Below are positions 1 to 7,739 of a stretch of DNA of 64,000 bases, one piece after another. Origin of the DNA: Corallococcus coralloides DSM 2259 (GTDB lineage Bacteria; Myxococcota; Myxococcia; Myxococcales; Myxococcaceae); NCBI RefSeq assembly GCF_000255295.1, contig NC_017030.1, positions 4,340,001 through 4,404,000 of the forward strand. Direction: 5' to 3'. The position numbers and the translations under genes are program-made. Position 1 is the first letter of the stretch; the number at the start of each line of letters is the position of its first letter. Under the pieces are notes generated by a model. That model was not told where the DNA came from and made no database searches. It saw nothing but the letters and a program-made list of their open reading frames with translations.

Positions 1-329
1 TGGATGGAGCGGCGCCCCTTGGGAGCCTTGCGCTGCCAGCGCAGCTTGATGACGCCTTCGGTGTGGATGAGCGCCACGTCCGGCGCGAGGAAGCGCAGGG
101 ACTTCACTTCTCCGTCGAGCTGCGAGCCCCGGAGGACACCGTCGAAGAGGGCCTGGTGGGCTTCGGCATTGGCCTGTCGTCCCTGGATGTGGCTGCCGTC
201 GAAGGCGACGTAGTCCACGTCCTCCGTGAAACAGGCGGCGTAGGCCTGGGCATCGCCCTGGTTCCAGCACTCGTAGAGCCGCTGCATGCGCTCCCGGATG
301 GCGGCGGCTTCGGTGGCTTCGTGGGACAT
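1..329 (-). CDS. SnoaL-like / nuclear transport factor 2 family protein (partial)
   Basis: The gene starts at an ATG at 329 on the minus strand and runs off the left edge, so only about 109 residues are visible. The protein begins MSHEATEAAAIRERMQRLYE and continues with a tryptophan-containing WNQGDAQAYAACFTEDVDYV stretch, which is the usual opening of SnoaL-like / DUF4440 proteins of the SgcJ/EcaC kind. These are small cone-shaped cytoplasmic folds that bind small hydrophobic ligands; no substrate can be read from the sequence. It is divergent from the LysR gene starting near 414, so that regulator may control it. Family assignment is fairly safe, function is open. Confidence 0.7.
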   Translation of the reverse strand, partial: MSHEATEAAAIRERMQRLYECWNQGDAQAYAACFTEDVDYVAFDGSHIQGRQANAEAHQALFDGVLRGSQLDGEVKSLRFLAPDVALIHTEGVIKLRWQRKAPKGRRSI

Positions 330-413
330 GGAGGACCTCGCTTTCTGCGTCCATGACTACGGCCCCTGGGGCATCTCCACCAGTGATGGTCCATGATGGT
401 TAGAATCACGGGC

Positions 414-1331
414 GTGAATCTCTCCGCCATCGACCTCAACTTGTTCCTCGTGCTGCACGCGGTGCTGGAGTCCGGCAGTGCGACCGGTGCGGCGCGGGAG
501 CTTCACGTCACGCAATCCGCGGTGAGCAATGCGCTGGCTCGGTTGCGCGACGTGCTGGGAGACCCGCTGGTGGTGCGCAGCGGACGGGGGCTGGTGCCGA
601 CGCCACGGTGCGAAGAATTGCGGCCGTTCATCGCGTCCGCCGTGGGTCAGCTTCAGCTGGCGTTGGAGGGAGGGCAGGGCTTCAAGCCGGAGACGTGCAC
701 GCGGACCTTCACCGTGGCGGGCGCGGACCACCACGGAGTCTCCGATGTGCCGAAGCTCGCGGCGCTGTTCGCGAAGCGTCTTCCTGCCGCGCTCCTGCGC
801 GTGGTGAGCATCGACTACCTCGTGGAGCGGGATGGTCTCACCACGGGAGCGGTGGACGTGGCGCTGGGGCCACCGGAGGCCACGGGGCCGGGGTGCCACG
901 CCGAACCGCTGTACACGGATGACGCCGTGCTGCTCGTGCGCCGCGACCATCCGCGCGTCCGGGGCAAGACGCTGACGAAAGCGCTCTACAACACGTCGAA
1001 GCACATCGACCTGCACCTCGCGGAAGGCCGTCCGGGCATCGGACACCAGCAGCACGCGCGCATCCTCAAGGAACACGGGCTCACGCGGGAGGTGGGGCTC
1101 GCCGTCCCACACTTCTTCGCGGCAGCGATGGCGGCGGCCCGCTCCGACCTGGTGGCCGGAGTGCCCCGCCGCGTCGCCAAGGCCTTCTGCGACATGCTGC
1201 CCCTGCGCACGGTGGAGATGCCCTTTCCCTCACCGCGCATGACCAAGTGCCTCATCTGGCACACCCGGACGGATGCGGATCCGGGGGCGCGCTATTTCCG
1301 TTCGCTCGTCGTTGAGGCGCTCAGGGAATGA
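414..1331 (+). CDS. LysR-family transcriptional regulator
   Basis: A 305-residue protein with the standard LysR layout: an N-terminal winged helix-turn-helix (NLSAIDLNLFLVLHAVLESG, then TQSAVSNALARLRDVLGDPL) and a C-terminal periplasmic-binding-protein-like effector domain from about residue 85. I chose the GTG at 414 because the family signature starts there and because a TAGAAT hexamer at 401-406 lies 7 bases upstream, which would make the message leaderless. ATG codons at 393 and 396 are alternatives and have no good ribosome site either. It faces the SnoaL-like gene, the usual arrangement of a LysR regulator and its target. The ligand is unknown. Confidence 0.88.
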   Translation: MNLSAIDLNLFLVLHAVLESGSATGAARELHVTQSAVSNALARLRDVLGDPLVVRSGRGLVPTPRCEELRPFIASAVGQLQLALEGGQGFKPETCTRTFTVAGADHHGVSDVPKLAALFAKRLPAALLRVVSIDYLVERDGLTTGAVDVALGPPEATGPGCHAEPLYTDDAVLLVRRDHPRVRGKTLTKALYNTSKHIDLHLAEGRPGIGHQQHARILKEHGLTREVGLAVPHFFAAAMAAARSDLVAGVPRRVAKAFCDMLPLRTVEMPFPSPRMTKCLIWHTRTDADPGARYFRSLVVEALRE

Positions 1332-2379
1332 CCTTGCGGCGGCGGTAGTCCGCGAAGACCTCGCGGAAACTCGCCTCGGTTTCGATGTGCCCCGGGAACC
1401 CATGGCGGCGCGCCTTGGACGGGTCCGCGAGGAAGTCGAAGTTGATCGAGAACACCCCTTGGGCATGACGCCAGGGGTTGATGTCCCTGTACGGATTGGG
1501 AGCGAGCCCGTGCTTCGCGACCATCGCGTCCCACAGCGGCGCCTTGTCCGCCATCACGTCGATCAGTGACATGGGCAGGGGAGGGGCCACCTCCAGGCCG
1601 AACATGCGGGCGATCTTCGGCCACAGTTCGCTCCACCTGAACTGATCGCCGTTGTTGATGTTGAAGGCCTGGTTCGCAGCCTTGGGGCTCGTCGCCGCCC
1701 ACAGCATGGCGTGCGCCAGCAGCCTCGCGTCCGTGACGTCCATGAGGATGTCGTACGCGGATGGCGGCCCGGGGAAGCGCAGCGGGATGCCCAGCTCCTT
1801 CGACATGGACGCGTACACCGAGATGGCCAGCCCCGCGTTCATCGGCGTGCCCATCGCGTAGCCCACCACGACGGACGGGCGGAGCGCGGACCACGTCCAC
1901 GCCTTGCCCTGCTGCCTCTGCTCCAGGAAGTCCTGCTGCTCCACGTTGAACTCAGGAGGCATGTGATGCGCGTCCGTCTCCCGGGCGGGCGTCTTGAACG
2001 GTCCCAGGTGCGCGCCGTAGACCTTGTAGCCCTGCATCAGGTTGATGTGCTGGAGGCCCCTGGCCACGGGCTCGACCGCGTTCACCACGTTGACGAGCAT
2101 GGCGACGTTGGGAGCCACCAGCTCCGCGGGCGTGGGGCGGTCCTGGTAGGCGGCGTAGAAGATGTGCGTCACCTGAGTCAGGCCGCTCAGCTTCTCGCGG
2201 CTGTCGGCAGCGTCGAGCAGGTCCACGGGGAGGAAGCGCACCCCCGCACGCGGTTCGCCTCCGCGCCGGGACAGGCCGATGACCTCCCAGCCGCCGAGCG
2301 ACTCCAGGTGTTCGATGAGGTTGAGGCCAGCGATTCCATGGGCCCCGACGACCAGGGCCACGTTCTTGGGGGAAGACAT
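1321..2379 (-). CDS. SDR-family NAD(P)-dependent reductase, PRISE-like
   Basis: A 352-residue Rossmann-fold protein. The N-terminus MSSPKNVALVVGAHGIAGLN carries a GAHGIAG dinucleotide loop, and the segment with INLMQGYKVYGAHLG resembles the atypical SDRs of the progesterone 5-beta-reductase / iridoid synthase (PRISE) group, in which the catalytic lysine and tyrosine are displaced from the normal YxxxK motif. The members reduce enones with NADPH in the cytoplasm. Start: ATG at 2379 with GGAG about 8 bases upstream is preferred to ATG 2391. It is transcribed divergently from the LysR gene at 2495 and its 3' end overlaps the end of the first LysR gene by about 11 bases. Substrate unknown. Confidence 0.82.
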   Translation of the reverse strand: MSSPKNVALVVGAHGIAGLNLIEHLESLGGWEVIGLSRRGGEPRAGVRFLPVDLLDAADSREKLSGLTQVTHIFYAAYQDRPTPAELVAPNVAMLVNVVNAVEPVARGLQHINLMQGYKVYGAHLGPFKTPARETDAHHMPPEFNVEQQDFLEQRQQGKAWTWSALRPSVVVGYAMGTPMNAGLAISVYASMSKELGIPLRFPGPPSAYDILMDVTDARLLAHAMLWAATSPKAANQAFNINNGDQFRWSELWPKIARMFGLEVAPPLPMSLIDVMADKAPLWDAMVAKHGLAPNPYRDINPWRHAQGVFSINFDFLADPSKARRHGFPGHIETEASFREVFADYRRRKVIP

Positions 2380-2470
2380 GGGGTTCTCCATGCGGCCCCA
2401 CGTGGATCCGTTTCCGGGCCGCACGGGTCTAGTATTCGTGGGCCTCGTCACGCAGTAGAGCTGCCCCAGG

Positions 2471-2483
2471 CACAAGGCTTGTG
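2471..2483. promoter_or_regulatory. Palindrome in LysR/SDR divergent promoter
   Basis: CACAAG-G-CTTGTG is a perfect 13-base inverted repeat ending 11 bases before the LysR ATG at 2495 and inside the 115-base divergent intergenic region. LysR regulators commonly bind interrupted dyads of this sort in the shared promoter. That it is the operator is inference. Confidence 0.35.
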
Positions 2484-2494
2484 AGTTCAATTCA

Positions 2495-3397
2495 ATGGCG
2501 CGTCTGGAAATCAATCGCTCCGGGGAGATGGAGGTCTTCGTCCGGGTCGTGGAACAGGAGGGGTTCTCCGCGGCGGCGCGGACGTTGCGGATGACGCCGT
2601 CGGCGGTCAGCAAGCTCGTCGCGCGGCTGGAAGCCAGGCTGGGGGCGCGGCTCATCCACCGCAACACCCGGGGCTTCCAACTCACCTCCGAGGGCTGCGT
2701 CTTCTACGAGCGCAGCGTGCAGGTGCTCGCGGAACTGGAGTCCGCGGAGCGCGGCGTCACGTCACATGACGCGCCGTCGGGCCGCGTGCGCGTGAACACC
2801 AATGTGCCCTACGGCACGCATGTCCTCCTGCCACAGGTGCCCGCGTTCCAGGCTCACTACCCGGGCATCCGTCTGGACATCGGGCTCACGGACCACGTGG
2901 TGGACCTGTTGGAGGATCGCGCGGACGTGGCCATCCGCGCGGGCCCGCTCAAGTCGTCCAATCTCATCGCGCGAAGGCTGGGAGAGACGCGCAAGGTCAT
3001 CATCGGTGCACCGGCCTACCTGAAGCGCATGGGCACGCCGAAGTCAGCCGCGGACCTGGAGCGGCATACGCGCATGGGCGCCAGCCACACGCCGGCACTG
3101 GAACAGTGGCCTGTGGTGGAGCGCGGAGCCGTGGTGAACGTACCCGTCTCCGGGACCCTCTGCGCCAGCGATGGCGAAGCGCTGCGGCATCTGGCAGTCG
3201 CGGGGGCTGGCCTCGCGCGGATCGCAGCCTTCCAGGTGCGTGAGGACATCAAGGCCGGGCGGTTGGTTGCGGTACTGGAGGAGCGAAACCCAGGGGACAG
3301 CGTGGTCTTTCACGCGGTGTTCCTCGATCCCGCGAAGCAACTCCCGGCGCGCATTCGCGTGTTCCTGGACTACTTCGCCGAAGTGGGCATGGGCTGA
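2495..3397 (+). CDS. LysR-family transcriptional regulator
   Basis: A 300-residue LysR protein of the DsdC/CrgA-like kind. The helix-turn-helix is at about residues 18-50 (GFSAAARTLRMTPSAVSKLV) followed by the linker helix and an effector domain with the usual GRVRVNTNVPYGTHVLLPQV opening at about residue 95. Start ATG 2495 gives the standard N-terminus. It lies head to head with the PRISE-like reductase gene and probably controls it and itself; the 13-base palindrome at 2471-2483 lies just upstream of its start. The effector is unknown, but the reductase substrate or product is a reasonable guess. Confidence 0.9.
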   Translation: MARLEINRSGEMEVFVRVVEQEGFSAAARTLRMTPSAVSKLVARLEARLGARLIHRNTRGFQLTSEGCVFYERSVQVLAELESAERGVTSHDAPSGRVRVNTNVPYGTHVLLPQVPAFQAHYPGIRLDIGLTDHVVDLLEDRADVAIRAGPLKSSNLIARRLGETRKVIIGAPAYLKRMGTPKSAADLERHTRMGASHTPALEQWPVVERGAVVNVPVSGTLCASDGEALRHLAVAGAGLARIAAFQVREDIKAGRLVAVLEERNPGDSVVFHAVFLDPAKQLPARIRVFLDYFAEVGMG

Positions 3398-3407
3398 CTG
3401 CTCACTC

Positions 3408-3881
3408 CTACCCTTCCAGAGGTTCGCTCCTCAGCCAGAACGAGCGGTTGCCGCTGCGCAGGGCCTTCTCCAGGAACTCCGCGAAGGACGATGCGATGCG
3501 TTCCGTCTCTGGATAAGTCTCATGGAAAGCATCGAACAGCGGGTAGCTTCCGCCTGCCTGCTGCGCGACGTCCACGAAGACGTAGTCGCCGTCCTGCATG
3601 TCCACTACGCAGTAGTGCGTGGCCGGGCCCGCGCTGTCCTCGTCTCGTCCGAAGATGGCAGCGCGCGCTCGTTCAATGCGCTCCAACGGCAGCAGGTGGT
3701 AGTTCACATCTGGGAGAGGGGCGAAGAGCGTCGCTCCGTTGCAGTGCAAATAGAAGGCTCGCAGATCCTCGTCCAGCTTCCACCCCATGCGCGCTTCAAA
3801 GGCAGCGACCTGCGCGGGCGTGGCGGGCGGACGGGGGTAATGGAGCCGCGAGACTTCGTCGAGCAGGCGCTTCATCGACAT
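3408..3881 (-). CDS. SMI1/KNR4-family protein, probable immunity protein
   Basis: A 157-residue cytoplasmic protein with the SMI1/KNR4 (SUKH) pattern: an early helix AQVAAFEARMGWKLDEDLRA, then FYLHCNGATLF, and a later acidic strand region. Bacterial SUKH proteins are widespread immunity proteins against polymorphic nuclease toxins. It starts 9 bases after the stop of the lipoprotein gene at 3891-4532, with GGAGCAAAC before the ATG, so the two are one transcript. Together with the HNH-like C-terminus of that neighbour this suggests toxin followed by immunity gene. The family call is good, the immunity role is inference from family and context. Confidence 0.8.
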   Translation of the reverse strand: MSMKRLLDEVSRLHYPRPPATPAQVAAFEARMGWKLDEDLRAFYLHCNGATLFAPLPDVNYHLLPLERIERARAAIFGRDEDSAGPATHYCVVDMQDGDYVFVDVAQQAGGSYPLFDAFHETYPETERIASSFAEFLEKALRSGNRSFWLRSEPLEG

Positions 3882-3890
3882 GTTTGCTCC

Positions 3891-4532
3891 TCAGTCCGTG
3901 TAAGGCCGGTCGGGGCCCGGCGTGAGCCACTTGCCGCCAGGGGCGTAGCAGGCGGGATACTCATTGGTGAACACCTTGTGGACGTCCCCGGGGACAGGGA
4001 TGACGTTGCCAGCGGCGGTTGGGGCGCCACCGTGCGCGAGGTCGAAGATGTGGTGACCTGCCCAGTTCTCACCTCCGCTTGTCTTCGGCCAGGCTCCGAA
4101 CTCCGAACTCCACTTGCGGCGAAAGGACTCTCGCGCGGACTGCCAGGTGTCCCGCCGCCATTTCCCGTCTGACACCGTCGGGTAGTCGCAGCAGCAGTGG
4201 GTAATGGCCAGCCGGCCACCAGCCTCCGCGGGCATGAACAGGTAACGTCCCTTCCAGTCGCCCTTGATATCGGCCAACCACATGCAGCCCATGAGCGCAT
4301 GCCCCTGCGCCGCGCACTTTGACTCGCAGCGGGACAGGAATGCGGCGCTGCACTGCCAGGGCCCGTAGTAGATGGTCGTCTGGAGTTGTCCGCCGTCAGG
4401 CGCGCTGACGGACCCCACCCATTTCGCCATGGCGGGTTTGCCCGTGGTTCCGATGGTGGCCGAGCCGCATCCAACAAGGACCACGATGGACGCCGCGCTC
4501 AAGGCGCGCTGGATGAGACGAATGGCTGTCAC
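3891..4532 (-). CDS. Lipoprotein with HNH-like C-terminal domain, possible toxin
   Basis: With a GTG start at 4532 the protein has 213 residues and opens with a lipoprotein signal ending in LVGC. The middle is cysteine-rich (CSAAFLSRCESKCAAQ and THCCCDY). The C-terminal 55 residues contain WAGHHIFDLAHGG and then NVIPVPGDVHKVFTNEY, a spacing of paired histidines, an asparagine and a later histidine that recalls HNH/endonuclease VII-type toxins such as the WHH and GHH groups. The next gene is an SMI1/KNR4 protein. I infer a cell-surface or outer-membrane-exchanged nuclease effector with its immunity gene. A non-toxic lipoprotein is possible. Longer upstream starts in the same frame overlap the gene before it. 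Confidence 0.55.
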   Translation of the reverse strand: MTAIRLIQRALSAASIVVLVGCGSATIGTTGKPAMAKWVGSVSAPDGGQLQTTIYYGPWQCSAAFLSRCESKCAAQGHALMGCMWLADIKGDWKGRYLFMPAEAGGRLAITHCCCDYPTVSDGKWRRDTWQSARESFRRKWSSEFGAWPKTSGGENWAGHHIFDLAHGGAPTAAGNVIPVPGDVHKVFTNEYPACYAPGGKWLTPGPDRPYTD

Positions 4533-4581
4533 GGCACGCGGTGATAGCGCGGCAAGAGCGCGTTCGAAAATCAAGCTCGGG

Positions 4582-5487
4582 CTAACGCAAGCCCACAGAC
4601 GCGACCTGTCCCGGCGATCCTTCCACCCCGTGGATGAACGTGTGCTGCTCCACGTGCACGGCCTCATGGAAGTCGGGCTCACCGTGCCCACCGTTCCAGT
4701 CCACGCGGTCCATGCGGATGACGCGTGACGAGTACGGCAACAGCGTCGCCGGATCCGTCACCAATTCCAGCTCCACGTGCGCGTACCGTCCTTTTGTCTC
4801 GTCCGACTGTCCGACAGGTTCCCGCACGAGCTTCAGCCTCACGCACTTGGGCTCCGGCACTGACTCGGAGCACGGCACACCCACGTCCAGCCGGACGCGC
4901 TCCTCGGCGGGGACCTCCTCGGTCTTCTTGCTGCCGGTGCCCACGGACATCGTCATCGGCACGACCGTTGTCCTCCCGGGCTTGAAGCTCGCTCCGTGCC
5001 AGCTTCCGACCCATTCGTCCCACCGGTTGCGGGACTCACGCTCCAGTCCGTTGCTGAGGGCCTTCGCCATCTGGGCCTTCTTCATGGGGCTGACTGGCAG
5101 CGCGTCCAGCAGGTCCTTCCCGGGGCCGTCCTCCAGCGGATCAATCCCCTGGAAGTCTCCCTGCGCGTCGATGATGGACGCGGCCAGCGGCTCCACGAAG
5201 GCAGGGAAGGGGGCTTCGATGATCTCCACGTCCTGGAACATCAACCGCCGACGCCCCTCTTCATCCGCGGGACCGAGCCGCATCGAGTACCGGCGCTGCG
5301 CCGTCTGCCGGCCGCTCCAGTCCGTCCGCACGTCCACCGTGTGCATCACCCGGATGGTCGACTGCTCCGGCCAGGCGTAGCGCAGCGTCACCAGGCCCTT
5401 TCCCTGCGCGCCGCCGAGCGTGGCGCAGCCGAAGACCCCGGAGGACAACGCTGCGATGACGAGCCACGGGCGCTTGAGGAAGGCCAT
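4582..5487 (-). CDS. Lipoprotein of unknown function
   Basis: A 301-residue protein that begins MAFLKRPWLVIAALSSGVFG followed by Cys21, a clear type II signal sequence. The mature part is hydrophilic with many beta-prone stretches and a late VELELVTDPATLLPYSSRVI segment, the sort of sequence seen in DUF6263-like lipoproteins of myxobacteria that measure or bind something at the cell surface; I cannot name a function. It is followed after 49 bases by the HNH-like lipoprotein and the SMI1 gene on the same strand, so all three may be co-transcribed. Confidence 0.7.
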   Translation of the reverse strand: MAFLKRPWLVIAALSSGVFGCATLGGAQGKGLVTLRYAWPEQSTIRVMHTVDVRTDWSGRQTAQRRYSMRLGPADEEGRRRLMFQDVEIIEAPFPAFVEPLAASIIDAQGDFQGIDPLEDGPGKDLLDALPVSPMKKAQMAKALSNGLERESRNRWDEWVGSWHGASFKPGRTTVVPMTMSVGTGSKKTEEVPAEERVRLDVGVPCSESVPEPKCVRLKLVREPVGQSDETKGRYAHVELELVTDPATLLPYSSRVIRMDRVDWNGGHGEPDFHEAVHVEQHTFIHGVEGSPGQVASVGLR

Positions 5488-5559
5488 GGCCCGTCACGAT
5501 AACAACGCCCATCCATCCGCGCGGCACGGTGTCTCGCCCGAACCGCGCGGACCCGACAC

Positions 5560-5967
5560 TCAGGCCGTGGCCACCGCCGCACCGCGCCGCAGGCCCGCGT
5601 ACTCCAGCGCCGCGAACACCGTGACCGCCAGCGCTTGCGCCATGACGAACGCCACTCCCAGGCCCGTGGGCGTCGTCGGCCCGTGCGTGAGCAGCAGCAC
5701 GCTGTCCACCACCCACGTCACGTTCACCGCGACCACGCACCACACCGGCCAGGAGGGCAGGGTGGCCCGTGCCGCCAGGTACACCAGCAGCAACGCGAAG
5801 GGGATCAGCCCCACCCCCGCCGCGCGCAGGATGCCCGGCTCCAGGCCCGTCAGCGTCCCCAGCGGTTCCGCCGCCAGCGCCCCCAACAGGCCCGTCGCCC
5901 CGCTGGCGACGCCGTCCAGCAGCAGCACTCGGCGCAACAGGCTTCCCGACACGTTCGTCTTGCTCAT
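5560..5967 (-). CDS. Small integral membrane protein
   Basis: A 135-residue hydrophobic protein with four predicted membrane helices, at about residues 15-32, 46-66, 74-94 and 105-124. No charged catalytic pattern is visible and I do not recognise the family with confidence; the size and topology resemble small DoxX/SPW-like membrane proteins. It is divergent from the XRE/MmyB regulator at 6124, which often controls the gene next to it. The ATG at 5967 is preceded by GAAGGGA. Function unknown. Confidence 0.7.
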   Translation of the reverse strand: MSKTNVSGSLLRRVLLLDGVASGATGLLGALAAEPLGTLTGLEPGILRAAGVGLIPFALLLVYLAARATLPSWPVWCVVAVNVTWVVDSVLLLTHGPTTPTGLGVAFVMAQALAVTVFAALEYAGLRRGAAVATA

Positions 5968-6009
5968 GGCACACGTTCCCTTCGTGGAATGGATGAACGC
6001 GACGGCGCG

Positions 6010-6025
6010 GGCCTTGGGAAAGGCC
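6010..6025. repeat. Inverted repeat in divergent promoter
   Basis: GGCCTT and AAGGCC form perfect 6-base arms around a 4-base centre between the membrane protein gene and the XRE regulator. It could be an operator for the regulator; nothing beyond the symmetry and position supports this. Confidence 0.25.
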
Positions 6026-6123
6026 GTCCGTCGTTGATGGACAAGATGCGCGGCCGGGTGCGCTGCGTCGATTACCTCCGAGGGAATGGAAGCGATGACG
6101 TGCGCCCCCTATCTTCCCCATCC

Positions 6124-6942
6124 ATGACGAGCCTTCAGCAGAGCCGCCCCGTGGGAGAACTGCTGCGCGGCTGGCGGCAGCGGCGCGGGCTGAGCCAGAT
6201 GGACCTCGCGTTGCGCGCGGAGGTCTCCACCCGTCACGTGAGCTTCCTGGAGACCGGCCGCTCCCAGCCCAGCCGCGACATGCTGCTGCACCTGGCGGAG
6301 GAACTGGACGTGCCCCTGAGAGATCGCAACAGCCTGCTCGTCGCCGCGGGCTTCGCGCCCGTCTTCGCCGAACGCCCTCTGGACGACCCCGCCCTCAACG
6401 CCACGCGCGAGGCCGTGGAGCTGGTGCTCGCGGGCCATGAGCCGTACCCCGCGCTGGCGGTGGACCGGCACTGGACGCTCGTCACCGCGAACCGCGCCTT
6501 GGGCATCCTGATGGAGGGCCTGGCGCCGGAGCTCCTGGAGCCTCCCATCAACGTCCTGCGCCTGAGCCTGCACCCCCAGGGGCTGGCTTCCCGCATCGAC
6601 AACCTGCGCCAGTGGCGCGACCACGTCCTCCACCGTTTGACGCGGCAGGTGGACGTCTCCGCGGACGCCACGCTCGCGGCGCTGCTGGAGGAGCTGCGCG
6701 GCTACCCGGTGCCGGAGGCCACCCCGGACGCGAGGACGCGCGACTTTGGCGGCGTGGTGGTGCCACTGCGCATCCGCACGTCGCTGGGGACGCTGTCGTT
6801 CTTCGGCACCATCACCGTGTTCGGCACGCCCGTGGACATCACGCTCGCGGAGCTGGCCATCGAGTCGTTCTTCCCCGCGGACCCCGAAACGGCCGAGGCG
6901 CTGCGGCGGGCCGCGACGGAGTGGGCCCGCCAGGACACCTGA
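6124..6942 (+). CDS. XRE-family regulator with MmyB-like ligand domain
   Basis: A 272-residue protein. Residues 10-65 are a Cro/C1-type helix-turn-helix (VGELLRGWRQRRGLSQMDLA, then STRHVSFLETGRSQPS) and the rest (about 95-270) matches the MmyB-like ligand-binding domain, with its typical YPALAVDRHWTLVTANRAL opening. MmyB-type regulators in actinobacteria and myxobacteria usually sit next to a short-chain reductase or membrane protein gene, and may bind fatty acids. Start ATG 6124 has no Shine-Dalgarno sequence but a TATCTT hexamer at 6110-6115, so translation may be leaderless. Divergent from the small membrane protein gene. Confidence 0.9.
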   Translation: MTSLQQSRPVGELLRGWRQRRGLSQMDLALRAEVSTRHVSFLETGRSQPSRDMLLHLAEELDVPLRDRNSLLVAAGFAPVFAERPLDDPALNATREAVELVLAGHEPYPALAVDRHWTLVTANRALGILMEGLAPELLEPPINVLRLSLHPQGLASRIDNLRQWRDHVLHRLTRQVDVSADATLAALLEELRGYPVPEATPDARTRDFGGVVVPLRIRTSLGTLSFFGTITVFGTPVDITLAELAIESFFPADPETAEALRRAATEWARQDT

Positions 6943-6950
6943 GCCGCCGA

Positions 6951-7514
6951 CTACCCCTTCACGCGCACCGTGCGCAGCGCCGTGCCCCAGGACACGACCT
7001 GATCCAGCAGCGTGTTCACCTGCTTCTCCTTCGCCGGGTCCGGCTTGAAGACGGTGTAGTGCTCGAAGTCGGTGGACAGGAACAGCTGCACCTGCGCGCG
7101 CACCGTGGCCAGCTGCAGCTCCGCGGCGACCAGGCGCAGCTGCTCCACCGCGCGCACGCCGCCCGCGCTGCCGTAGCCCACGAAGCCGGCGGCCTTGTTG
7201 TTCCACTCCTTGTAGACGTAATCGAGCGCGTTCTTCAGCGCGCCGGACGTGCCGTGGTTGTACTCGGGCGTGACGAAGACGTACGCGTCGTAGCCGTCCA
7301 CCGCCGCGCTCCACCTCTTGGTGTGCTCCTGGGTGTACTTGCCCATGGACGGCGGGGTCGGTTCGTCCAGCAGGGGCAGGTTGAAGTCCTGGATGTCGAC
7401 GAGCTCGTACGCGGCGTCGCTGCGCTTCTTCGCGATGTCGTGGACCCAAGCCGCGACTTTGTCCGCCTTGCGGCCGGGCCTCGTGCTGCCGACAACGATG
7501 GCCACCTTGATCAT
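6951..7514 (-). CDS. NADPH-dependent FMN reductase family protein
   Basis: A 187-residue flavodoxin-like protein. The phosphate-binding loop GSTRPGRKADKVAAWV is at residues 9-24 and the flavin-contacting motif PEYNHGTSGALKNALDY is near residue 83. Members of this family (ArsH/ChrR/YieF type) are cytoplasmic homodimers or tetramers that use NAD(P)H to reduce FMN, quinones or metal oxyanions and lower oxidative stress. It is convergent with the XRE regulator with an 8-base gap. The 225 bases upstream hold no gene. Family certain, physiological acceptor unknown. Confidence 0.9.
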   Translation of the reverse strand: MIKVAIVVGSTRPGRKADKVAAWVHDIAKKRSDAAYELVDIQDFNLPLLDEPTPPSMGKYTQEHTKRWSAAVDGYDAYVFVTPEYNHGTSGALKNALDYVYKEWNNKAAGFVGYGSAGGVRAVEQLRLVAAELQLATVRAQVQLFLSTDFEHYTVFKPDPAKEKQVNTLLDQVVSWGTALRTVRVKG

Positions 7515-7739
7515 GTGCGAGGAACTCCTGGGAAGAGGGCGTGGAACCAGCGCCCGGCATCTTCCCCAGGTCCGCCCCATGGCCAAGGGCGTTACGCCGG
7601 GGGTGTGTCCTGATTCGACCAGTGCCCGGGGCGTCCGCCCGGAAGGTGGCGCAAGCCCCGACCCTGGGCTAAGCGTACAGGCAACTTCCCCGGCTGCTTC
7701 CTTGCACCGGGACGGCCCCTTCGATACCGATCCACCACC

